From Deinococcus apachensis DSM 19763 (GTDB taxonomy: Bacteria > Deinococcota > Deinococci > Deinococcales > Deinococcaceae), in contig NZ_KB906423.1 of NCBI RefSeq assembly GCF_000381345.1, positions 1 through 28,098 on the forward strand: a stretch of 28,098 nucleotides of DNA. Reading direction: 5' to 3'. The notes under the pieces were generated by a model, which was not told the origin of the DNA, did no database searches, and was given only the letters and a program-made list of their open reading frames with translations. Below are positions 15,627-23,004 of the stretch, one piece after another; the stretch's first letter is position 1, and each line of letters begins with the position of its first letter. The translations under genes were made by a program, and so were the position numbers.

Positions 15627-15806
15627 TTAGACGAGGCGGGGTGGACGGAACAGGGCCAGGAGCCTGGAGAAGAAAAAGCGAGGTGGGAGTATGGCGCGGG
15701 CAGCATGCACCTGACGGCCACGCTGCGTTTCGTCACGCAGACCTTCAGCCTGTGGTTGAGCCATGTACAGGTAGGCGTAGGGATGGGCGGAGGGGTTGGG
15801 GTTCAT
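15627..15806 (-). CDS. Small protein of 59 residues, unknown function
   Basis: The ATG at 15806 has AAGGAGAA a few nt upstream, one of the best ribosome-binding sites in the window. This is why it is chosen over a longer frame starting at 15896. The peptide begins MNPNPSAHPYAYLYMAQPQA, has a charged middle (EGLRDETQRGRQVHAAR) and ends in a hydrophobic, basic tail (PRFFFSRLLALFRPP). The tail could be an amphipathic membrane-binding helix. No known family is recognised. A terminator-like hairpin follows 13 nt after the stop and then the secreted CX9C gene. It may be a real small gene or a leader ORF controlling that gene. Confidence 0.6.
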   Translation of the reverse strand: MNPNPSAHPYAYLYMAQPQAEGLRDETQRGRQVHAARAILPPRFFFSRLLALFRPPRLV

Positions 15807-16101
15807 GTGTTCTCCTTCTGCCCGCGGGCATGGCCTTCTCGGCGGCCCACATCGTGCCCGTCCCGGCCTTCCAGGCACATCGGCTGCTTGTGCCATCCCG
15901 GCTCAGCCAAACAGCGCATGCCTCCTTCCCCGAAACAGCCGGGCGTCTTCGTTCGCAGGGGAGCCAGGCGGTCCCCCAGTGAACCGGGCAGGGACTGGGG
16001 GTGAGCCGGTTTCCCATTGGCGAGTCGACCACCGAAGTGGGAGGTCGTTTCCTGAACGAACCCCTCACTGATCAGCCCGACGGAGACCAAGACCAATGCA
16101 C

Positions 16102-16917
16102 CTACCGCTGGGCGGCGGCGCCCTCCGCCCGGGCAGGCCACCGCCGGACACCTGGGTCGCGAAGGAGGAAGAGGCCGTAGAGGGCCATCACCGAGGAGAT
16201 GCCGAGCTTCGCGGTCAGCAGCACCGGTGACGCGTGCTCTACCGCGAGTCCCTGCGACGCGCTGAATTGGATGAAGTCATTGAGCGCGTGCAGCGCGATG
16301 AGCGGCCAGATCGACCCGAGCCGGAGGCGCAGTGCGGCAAAACCGACCCCGCCCAGGATCGACGCGATGATCTGAACAGCCACGAACGCCGGGTCACGGC
16401 CGACCAGGAGCGAGTTGGCGTGAATGACGCCGAACAGCAGGGCCGATCCCAGGACCGCGTGCAGGGTTCCGAGAGGTGCCAGGCCCTTCAGGATCACGCC
16501 GCGGAAGATCGCCTCTTCCTGAAAGCCGATCAGCAGCGTCAAGACGAGCAGCACGAGGGCCTTGCCGAACGGTGGAACGTCGATCCCCACCAGCAGCGCG
16601 GGCGCGATGAGGAGCGCCACGGGGAGCGCGAGCAGGACCAGGCTGCGGGGGCGTTCGGGCCGCCGAAAGCCGGAGGCGCGCCACCAGCCGAGGCGGGTGA
16701 GCAGCACCGCGGCGAACAGGGCGTTGAGGAGCAGGATGGGCAGGTCGAGGGCGAGGAGCGGCACGTTCGGCAAGAAGAGTCTGGCGGCGCCGAGGCACAG
16801 GAGCAGGATCACTTCAAGGGCCAGCATCACGAACAGGGCGAAACGCCAGGGATGTTGTTCCGGGGAGAGGACGAGGGGCATGCTCCGGCGGTTGGGCTCG
16901 TCTGGACGGGTCGTCAT
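16102..16917 (-). CDS. CPBP-family intramembrane metalloprotease (second copy type)
   Basis: The product has 271 residues. The ATG at 16917 is chosen because AGGAG sits 8 nt upstream; the longer frame to 16992 lacks one. Motifs are GFQEEAIFRGVILKGL (E134, E135, R139), LLFGVIHANSLL (H166) and ALHALNDFIQF (H210, N213 or D214). About eight membrane helices are visible. It is only distantly similar to the CPBP protein at 12046-12888, so this is not a recent duplication. It is not clearly in an operon: the next minus-strand gene downstream starts about 295 bp away. Confidence 0.92.
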   Translation of the reverse strand: MTTRPDEPNRRSMPLVLSPEQHPWRFALFVMLALEVILLLCLGAARLFLPNVPLLALDLPILLLNALFAAVLLTRLGWWRASGFRRPERPRSLVLLALPVALLIAPALLVGIDVPPFGKALVLLVLTLLIGFQEEAIFRGVILKGLAPLGTLHAVLGSALLFGVIHANSLLVGRDPAFVAVQIIASILGGVGFAALRLRLGSIWPLIALHALNDFIQFSASQGLAVEHASPVLLTAKLGISSVMALYGLFLLRDPGVRRWPARAEGAAAQR

Positions 16918-17049
16918 ACAGGGCTCCTGCTGAGCGGGAATTAGGGGACGGCGACTTTCCAGAGCAGCGCGTGACCCAGTGTGAAAGCCCACTGAGACGG
17001 GACGGAAGTCACTGGAGGCCTGATTGGCGTATAGGGAGGGTTGTCGCGC

Positions 17050-18024
17050 TCAGCGGAGCGTCTGCCGCAGAAACTCCACAACCGCTGTCAGCAGCCCGCG
17101 CTCGAGGGGGAGTTCGCCATTCGCGTAGGTGGCGAAGTTTGCTGCGGCGTCCAGCGGCGCCGGAACCAGGACGTGGTTGACGCCGCGCGCAAGGTGAACG
17201 CGCGCGGCAGACTGCGCGGCGGCCAGCAACCAGGCGTCCTCGGGGCGGACCTGGAGGTCGCGGTCCCCCTGCACGATCAGCGTGGGCACGTTCACCGCGG
17301 CGATCAGGCGGGCGGGATCGTACTTCAGGCTGCTGACCAGATAGGGCTGCACGCTGGGTCGGAACACCGGCGCCAGGGGGGGCGAGACCTCGGCCACGCG
17401 CTCACCCCGGCCCAGGGCGTCCAGAATCCGGTTCGTTTCCTGCACCAGCTCGGGTGGGTTGGCGGGGTTCTGCGTGATCTGGCGACGGATGGTCGTACCG
17501 ATGTCCTCGCCGGGAGTCGCCAGCAGGATCAGGGCCCGCGCGGGCGACGGCGCTGCTCCAGCCTGCCCCTGCACGGCGGCGAGCGCGACGGTGCCGCCCT
17601 CACTGTGGCCGATCACGGCGACTGGTCCGAGATCCGGCTGCGCTGCGAGCCACGTCAGCCACGCCCGCGCGTCGGTCACCAGGTCGTCAAAAGTCAGGGC
17701 CTCCTCACGGGGGTCGGCCAGGGTGCTGGCGCCAACCCCACGTTTGTCAGGCCGCAGCGAGGCGATCCCCCATGCGGCGAGGTTCGCTGCCAGTTTGCGG
17801 TAGGTGCCCGCGGCACCAGCGAGGCTGTCACCGTCCCGGTTGGTGGGTCCACTTCCCGGCAGGATGAGCACGACGGGGGGGCGCCCGTGCTGGGGACCGT
17901 CTGGCGTCTGGAGGGTGGCGGCCAGCCGGGCGCCGGGCACTTCTAGGGTGACCTCGCGGGAGGTAGCCAGCGCGGGGGTGAGCAGCAGAGCAGCGGTCAG
18001 GGGGAGCAGCAGTCGGGTGGACAT
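17050..18024 (-). CDS. Secreted alpha/beta hydrolase
   Basis: The product has 324 residues. AGGAGG precedes the ATG, followed by a signal peptide (MSTRLLLPLTAALLLTPALA). The oxyanion region is VVLILPGSGPTNRDGDS, the nucleophile elbow is VIGHSEGGTVAL with S141, the acid is D254 in IVQGDRDLQV and the histidine is H284 in GVNHVLVP. The triad is complete. The fold matches secreted hydrolases related to dienelactone hydrolase and S9-type esterases; the substrate is unknown. The signal peptide and export place it outside the cytoplasmic membrane. It is transcribed away from the VOC and two-component genes. Confidence 0.9.
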   Translation of the reverse strand: MSTRLLLPLTAALLLTPALATSREVTLEVPGARLAATLQTPDGPQHGRPPVVLILPGSGPTNRDGDSLAGAAGTYRKLAANLAAWGIASLRPDKRGVGASTLADPREEALTFDDLVTDARAWLTWLAAQPDLGPVAVIGHSEGGTVALAAVQGQAGAAPSPARALILLATPGEDIGTTIRRQITQNPANPPELVQETNRILDALGRGERVAEVSPPLAPVFRPSVQPYLVSSLKYDPARLIAAVNVPTLIVQGDRDLQVRPEDAWLLAAAQSAARVHLARGVNHVLVPAPLDAAANFATYANGELPLERGLLTAVVEFLRQTLR

Positions 18025-18473
18025 AGGGCCTCCTCAGGGGAAGAGCGGGACGGGGGAATGGGACGCGCGAAGGTACCGACGCGATGGGCCTTTCGGTTGG
18101 GAAGGGCAGAATTCGCACGGCCCTCGGAAAAGCACGGTTCAGGGTGCCGGGACGGCTGCCGAGCGGGAGGGGGGAGGCGCCCGGGTTGAGTGGTCTCCCG
18201 TCCCGATGGCGGAAAACTCCACCGGTTTCAGCCGGCACACCCGGTCAGACAGGCAGTTCGGTGCGGCACCGTTCTCGGTCATGGGTTGAACGTAAGCCGG
18301 GCAGCTGGCACCGGACGTCAACCCTTCGGTGGATACGGCGTTCCACCCATCGCTGCTTGGACAACCTCCGGGGCGGGCGTCGGGGAACCGAGCGAGTCGA
18401 ATTCACGCTGTCAGGGAGCCGTATTCAACTTTGGTCTAACGGCAGGCACGAGCCGGTCGTTCAGCCTGAAGGG
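18025..18473. other. Intergenic stretch, divergent promoter region
   Basis: About 450 bp between the alpha/beta hydrolase and the VOC gene, which point away from each other. A plus-strand frame is open through it, but the first ~130 residues are arginine- and serine-rich with no motif, so I treat them as non-coding. No convincing -35/-10 pair was found. Confidence 0.5.
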
Positions 18474-18869
18474 GTGCCACAGGATGCCCCCCATTTTCGA
18501 CATCTCAGCCACGTGACCCTGTACGTGCCCGACCTCCAGGTGGCGGTGGCGTACTACCAGGCGGCCGGTCTGCTGGCTGAATGGGTCGCGCCGTCAGAAC
18601 CTGGAAGCGGGCAGCGCGCCCGATTGTCCTTCCCGGGAGGAGGGCCGTCCCTGGAGGTGCATACCGATGCCCGTCGGCAGTTCACCGATGTCCAGCTCGC
18701 CGTCACCAATCTCGACGACACATACCGGGCGCTGAGCCGACAACCTGCCGTGGTGTGGCTGGAGCCCCCGTGCGGGCCAGCGGGCCAGCGGAGAGCCACC
18801 CTGCGCGGGCCGGACGGCAACGTCCTGATTCTGGGCGAGGCCACAAGCCCTCTTTTAAGAAATGATTAA
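18474..18869 (+). CDS. VOC-fold (glyoxalase/bleomycin-resistance-like) protein
   Basis: The product has about 131 residues from a GTG at 18474. The start is uncertain: the frame is open far upstream, and a GTG inside HLSHVTLYV is too late to keep the first strand. The domain reads LSHVTLYVPDLQVAVAYYQA, LSFPGGGPSLEVH, then VQLAVTNLDDTYRAL and RATLRGPDGNVLILGE. These are the beta-alpha-beta-beta-beta modules of the VOC superfamily with His and Glu positions that could bind metal. Members isomerise, oxidise or bind small molecules. It ends 3 nt before the response regulator and is probably transcribed with it. Confidence 0.8.
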   Translation: MPQDAPHFRHLSHVTLYVPDLQVAVAYYQAAGLLAEWVAPSEPGSGQRARLSFPGGGPSLEVHTDARRQFTDVQLAVTNLDDTYRALSRQPAVVWLEPPCGPAGQRRATLRGPDGNVLILGEATSPLLRND

Positions 18870-18872
18870 GCT

Positions 18873-19523
18873 ATGGTCATGCGTTCAAGTGGACCGATCC
18901 GGGTGCTGCTGGTCGACGATCATGCCGTCGTCCGGCAGGGCATCCGGATGTTTCTAGGCACGGCCGAGAACATCGACATTGTCGGGGAAGCCCGAAACGG
19001 CCAGGAAGCCCTCGACCTCACCCAGCAGCTGGAGCCGCACGTGGTGCTGATGGACCTGAACATGCCCGTCATGGACGGCATCACGGCCATTCGCGAACTG
19101 CGCCAGCGCTGTCCGGACGTGGAAGTGCTGGCCCTGACCAGCGTCCTCGAAGACCGGAAGGTCATAGACGCGGTGCAGGCGGGCGCCACCGGGTACCTGC
19201 TCAAGGACACGGATGCCGACGCGTTGGAAGAAGCCATCTACGCGGCGGCCAGGGGCGAAGTCCGGCTGCACCCCGAGGCCGCCAAGCGCCTGGCGCGGGA
19301 AGTGCGGACACCGGACATGCGCGAGCACCTGACACCCCGGGAGACGGAAATCCTGAGGCTGGTGGCGAGGGGGCGCGCCAACAAGGAAATTGCGCGGGAG
19401 CTGGGGGTCGAGGAACCCACGGTGAAGACCCACCTGACCCGGGTGCTCTCGAAGCTGGGCCTCGCCTCCCGGACCCAGGCCGCCATCTTCGCGTTCAAAG
19501 AAGGCCTGGTCGGGCTTGAGTGA
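18873..19523 (+). CDS. NarL/FixJ-family response regulator
   Basis: The product has 216 residues. The receiver domain has the acidic pair D15-D16, phosphoacceptor D61 (VVLMDLNMPVMDG), T89 and K111 (YLLKDTD). The C-terminal LuxR helix-turn-helix spans about 152-205 (LTPRETEILRLVARGRANKE, then VEEPTVKTHLTRVLSKLGL). It is the output of the histidine kinase that follows and should bind DNA when phosphorylated. The start could be the ATG at 18873 or the one at 18879. TAAGCT at 18867-18872 lies 6 nt before 18879, so an internal leaderless start is possible. There is no strong ribosome-binding site. Confidence 0.94.
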   Translation: MVMRSSGPIRVLLVDDHAVVRQGIRMFLGTAENIDIVGEARNGQEALDLTQQLEPHVVLMDLNMPVMDGITAIRELRQRCPDVEVLALTSVLEDRKVIDAVQAGATGYLLKDTDADALEEAIYAAARGEVRLHPEAAKRLAREVRTPDMREHLTPRETEILRLVARGRANKEIARELGVEEPTVKTHLTRVLSKLGLASRTQAAIFAFKEGLVGLE

Positions 19524-22410
19524 GGCGGCGCCCGTCTCTCCAACACCCGGGCAAAGACGGATGACCGTCCGGCTCCGTTTCCCTCTCGCCACGAGAATCA
19601 TGCTGGCCGTGGCCTTGTGGATCCTGCTGCTGAGCGGCGCCGTCATCCTGACGGTCACGCGCGGATTCCAGGACACCCAGCGCCACGCGGCCAGCCTGGC
19701 CAGCAGCGGGGTTGAACGTCAGATCGAGCAGCGTCTGGCGGCCCTCACGGTGAGGGAAGCCAATCTCAGCGAGGCCCGGCTGTTGCAGGCGGCCACGGCG
19801 ACAAGAGTGGTGGCCCGGTCCTGGGAGAACCTCTTGAGGTCCCCGGCATCCCCACCGGCGCCAGACCTGTCTCGGACGCCCTCAGGGGTGAGCTACGACG
19901 GCACACCCGCCCGCCACAGCGATGTCTGGGTCAACCGGGATGTTTCCCTGAACGCCCCCGTCCGGCGTGATGTTCAGGACTCGCAGGCCCTGGACGCCCT
20001 GCTGCTTCCCCTATTGCGGGAAACCCCGGATACGGCGGCCCTCTACTTCCTGAGCCGTCACAACGTCGTGCGGTACGCGCCGCCCATCGGCCTGTACCGG
20101 CGGGTGCCAGCCACCCTCGAGTTCACCCGGCAGCCCATCTACACCCGGGCCCTGCCAGCCTCGCGCTCGCAGGCCAGAACGGTGTGGTCCCCTCCCTACC
20201 GGGATGACGCCGGGCACGGCCTGCTGGTGACGGCCAGCACCCCGGTGTATCTGAGGGGCGAATTCCGCGGCATCATCGCCGCGGACGTCTCGCTGGCGCG
20301 TCTGTCCACCACCCTCAGCAACATGAAGCCGACACCCGGCGGGTCCGTGCTGCTGCTGGATGCGGAGGGTCGGGTGATCGCCGCGCCCGAACGGGCCCTG
20401 AGCGCGCTGCTGGGCCGGGGCGCACCTCACAGTTCAGTCGCCCGCCTGACGCTGTCGCTGCTCCAGGACCCGGCCTCGGCGCTGCGGCCGTTGAAGGGTG
20501 AGTTTCGGCGGCACCGGAGTGGCGTGCGGCTCCTCCAGGCCCACGCCACTCCCTACCTGCTGTCGTACGCACCGCTCCGCACGCTGGGCTGGACCCTGGT
20601 CATGCTCGCGCCGCGGGATGAGGTCGTGGCGCAGCATGCCAGTGTGGCCCGCGCCATCACGCGAGATGCCGACCAAACATTGCGTTGGACGGTCACTGTG
20701 TTGTTGGCCTGCTTTCTGCTGGGCCTCATCGTTGCGGAACGCCTCGCACATTCGGGGCTCGTCCGGCCCATTTCGCGGCTGACCCGGGCCGCCCGGGAGG
20801 TCACCGCGGGCAACCTGGACGTGCGTCTCCCAGAACGGGGGAAGGACGAGTTCGGCGTCCTGGCACGGACGTTCAACACTATGCTCACCACCCTGCAAGG
20901 CCATGGCCGTGAGCTCCGACGCAGCCAGGACCAGTACGAGCTCGCGGTGCGGGGCTCGAATGATGGCCTGTGGGAGTGGAAGGTGGACGGCGGGGAGGTG
21001 TACTACTCCCCCCGCTGGAAAGGCATGCTCGGGTACCGGCCGGACGAACTGGAGGGCAACCTCGTCACCTGGGAACGGCTGCTGCATCCCGACGACCGTG
21101 AGTCCACCCTGCGCCGCATCAGTCAGCACATCGCGGGACGGGGGGACCTGCTGGAATTCGAGTGTCGGCTGCAACACAAGGACGGCACCTACCGGTGGAT
21201 TCAGTCGCGGGCCGCCACTCAGCGTGACCCGGACGGCCATGCGGTGCGCTTGGCCGGTTCGCACACGGACATCACCGAGCGCGTCGAGGCGTTTCATCTG
21301 CTGGAGCAGCGCGTCGCGGCACGAACGCAGGATCTCGAAGCGCTCCTGTCCTTTACCCGGAACCTGACCTACTCCGTGGACCTGAACGACAACCTGGACC
21401 GGCTGGCGAGGGGTGTGGTGGAGGCCACGAACGCCGTCGCAGCCGCCGTCGTGTTGACCGACACCACGGGCGAGACTCGTGTGGGAGGCCGATCGGGTTT
21501 TCCGGACGACCTGGAGATCAGGCCGAATGTCGCCGGGGGAACAGGGCCAGATGGCGCTCCCCCGCCTACTGGGACCGCTCGGAACCCTGTGCTCCGGCCT
21601 GGCGATGCTCCAAGCTCCAGGCCTCCGCAGGCCATGAGCAGTGTTCCTTTGACCTACGGCGAGCGGCCTCTGGGAGCCCTTCAGGCCTACTACACATCTG
21701 AGGAGGTGCTCGACGACGCCGAACGTCAATTGCTGACCGGCATCGCCGGGCAGGCCGCGGTGGTGGTGGAAAACGCCCGGTTGTTCGCTGGCGCCCGGGA
21801 CCATGCGGCATTGGAGGAACGTCAGAAGCTGGCACGTGACTTGCATGACAGCGTCAGCCAAGCGCTCTACGGAATTGCCATGGGGGGACGGACGGCCCTG
21901 CGCCAGCTCGAGCGAAACCCCGACCAGGCGCCGGACTCGGTGCGGTACATGCTGTCCCTCGCCGAGGCGGGACTGGCCGAGATGCGTGCCTTGATCTTCG
22001 AACTGCGACCCGAGTCCCTGGAGCAGGAGGGACTCAGCATGGCTATCGCGAAGTTGGCGTCCGCCTTGCAAGCCCGGCATGGCTTGAAGGTCTCGGTCGA
22101 CCTCTGCGAGGAGCCGGCACTCCCCATTGCGACCAAGGTGGCCCTGTTACGGATCGCGCAGGAGGCGACGCACAACACCGTTAAACATGCTGGCGCTTCC
22201 AGCGTTCACATTCACCTGCATGACCATCCAGACCGGATCGAACTGGTCATCGAGGACGACGGGTCCGGCTTTGACCCGGCGCAGCCCCGTCAGGGCAGTC
22301 TGGGTCAGACCACCATGCGTGAACGGGCCAGAGCGGTGGGAGCAGAGTGCCTTGTCAGGAGCGAGCCTGGCCAGGGCACAGCGGTGCGGGTGAGTGTGCC
22401 GCTGATCTGA
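19516..22410 (+). CDS. Hybrid-input sensor histidine kinase (NarL-type partner)
   Basis: The product has 964 residues from a TTG at 19516 that overlaps the regulator stop; an ATG at 19561 would remove 15. Order of parts: membrane helix (about 26-48), periplasmic Cache-like sensor (to about 390, with WSPPYRDDAGHGLLVTASTP), second helix (391-411), HAMP (to 460), PAS/PAC (471-591), GAF (605-755), HisKA_3 with phospho-acceptor H777 in RDLHDSVSQALYG, and HATPase (875-960; N box EATHNTVKHA, G1 EDDGSGFD). It senses something outside the membrane, with extra cytoplasmic input through PAS and GAF, and phosphorylates the response regulator. The GAF part contains a Pro/Gly-rich insertion around 680-710. 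Confidence 0.94.
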   Translation: MSEAAPVSPTPGQRRMTVRLRFPLATRIMLAVALWILLLSGAVILTVTRGFQDTQRHAASLASSGVERQIEQRLAALTVREANLSEARLLQAATATRVVARSWENLLRSPASPPAPDLSRTPSGVSYDGTPARHSDVWVNRDVSLNAPVRRDVQDSQALDALLLPLLRETPDTAALYFLSRHNVVRYAPPIGLYRRVPATLEFTRQPIYTRALPASRSQARTVWSPPYRDDAGHGLLVTASTPVYLRGEFRGIIAADVSLARLSTTLSNMKPTPGGSVLLLDAEGRVIAAPERALSALLGRGAPHSSVARLTLSLLQDPASALRPLKGEFRRHRSGVRLLQAHATPYLLSYAPLRTLGWTLVMLAPRDEVVAQHASVARAITRDADQTLRWTVTVLLACFLLGLIVAERLAHSGLVRPISRLTRAAREVTAGNLDVRLPERGKDEFGVLARTFNTMLTTLQGHGRELRRSQDQYELAVRGSNDGLWEWKVDGGEVYYSPRWKGMLGYRPDELEGNLVTWERLLHPDDRESTLRRISQHIAGRGDLLEFECRLQHKDGTYRWIQSRAATQRDPDGHAVRLAGSHTDITERVEAFHLLEQRVAARTQDLEALLSFTRNLTYSVDLNDNLDRLARGVVEATNAVAAAVVLTDTTGETRVGGRSGFPDDLEIRPNVAGGTGPDGAPPPTGTARNPVLRPGDAPSSRPPQAMSSVPLTYGERPLGALQAYYTSEEVLDDAERQLLTGIAGQAAVVVENARLFAGARDHAALEERQKLARDLHDSVSQALYGIAMGGRTALRQLERNPDQAPDSVRYMLSLAEAGLAEMRALIFELRPESLEQEGLSMAIAKLASALQARHGLKVSVDLCEEPALPIATKVALLRIAQEATHNTVKHAGASSVHIHLHDHPDRIELVIEDDGSGFDPAQPRQGSLGQTTMRERARAVGAECLVRSEPGQGTAVRVSVPLI

Positions 22411-22645
22411 TCCGGCGCGTACGCCGCAGCATGTGCCGGTGACGATACGAACGGCTGAACCTCCAGGTTTTCCACTCGGCTCGGCACGGTCAAGTGCTGC
22501 TGGACGGTTGGCTCTTGGTTGTGCACCCACACCCACCGAATCAGGCCGAATCCCAGCGGATGAAGACCTGAAAGGCCAGGACCCGAGCTTCCTCCTTTAC
22601 TGGAGAAGTACGTCCATCACGCGGTGCATCTCCGGTCCGTTCCAC

Positions 22646-22722
22646 CGTTCCGTATCTCACCGGAGAGCCCGTGCCCTCTTCTGGGCGGTCGGTCAAAGGT
22701 TCGAGTCCTACAGGGTGCGCCA
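22646..22722 (+). tRNA. tRNA-like remnant (3' end convincing, 5' half degenerate)
   Basis: The last 30 nt look like a tRNA 3' end: GGTTCGAGTCC (T-loop TTCGAGT) followed by an acceptor-like AGGGTGC, then G and an encoded CCA at 22720-22722. Upstream, TATCTCACCGGAGAG resembles a D-arm, and TGCCC/GGGCG could form an anticodon stem, but the loop is six nt. The acceptor 5' strand matches only about three of seven positions, and two T-stem pairs are broken. I conclude it is a decayed or truncated tRNA rather than a working gene. A fitting terminator follows. Strand and limits are uncertain at the 5' side. Confidence 0.45.
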
Positions 22723-22726
22723 GAGA

Positions 22727-22755
22727 TTCCCCGTCTGTGATGGGGTTTTTCTTTT
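22727..22755 (+). terminator. Rho-independent terminator after the tRNA-like element
   Basis: CCCC (22729-22732), loop GTCTGTGAT, GGGG (22742-22745), then TTTTTCTTTT. This is a classic layout for the plus strand and would have ended the tRNA transcript. Confidence 0.7.
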
Positions 22756-23004
22756 GCCTCCTCGTGCCTGACGGGGCAGAGAACGCTGTTTGTCCCCAAC
22801 CTGTATCCGAGGATCTGTATACCTGCCCCGCGTGCGGGCATTTCCGGGCCGTACAGGAGAACAGTCCATGCCCTATGCCGCCCTCGCCGTCTTGAGGGGG
22901 TCCGTGTTGCGGCTCCCGGAGTCGGAGGGGTCAATGAGCCAGAAACTCGACGACCCGCACGGGGCGCCTTCCCGACGAGGACACTTCTTGTTTCGGCCCG
23001 CGTC
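22756..23004. other. Intergenic stretch, no supported gene
   Basis: This lies between the terminator and the regulator stop. A short plus-strand frame contains YTCPACGHF, which resembles half of a zinc ribbon, but it sits on a GC-rich palindromic segment (TGCCC...GGGCA near 22825-22841) and has no start signal. Another frame with an AGGAG before an ATG at 22868 runs into the opposite gene. Neither is supported. Confidence 0.4.

Noticed and set aside
18084..18473. Long N-terminal extension of the VOC protein
   Set aside because: The 130 added residues are Arg/Ser-rich and unlike any VOC protein, which normally begins just before the first beta-strand.
20434..22080. 548-residue minus-strand open frame opposite the sensor kinase
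   Set aside because: The plus strand encodes clear HAMP, PAS, GAF and kinase domains over the same bases; the opposite frame has no family features.
22790..22895. Short frame with a CPACGH zinc-ribbon-like motif
   Set aside because: Only one knuckle, no start signal, and it is explained by a GC-rich palindromic segment.
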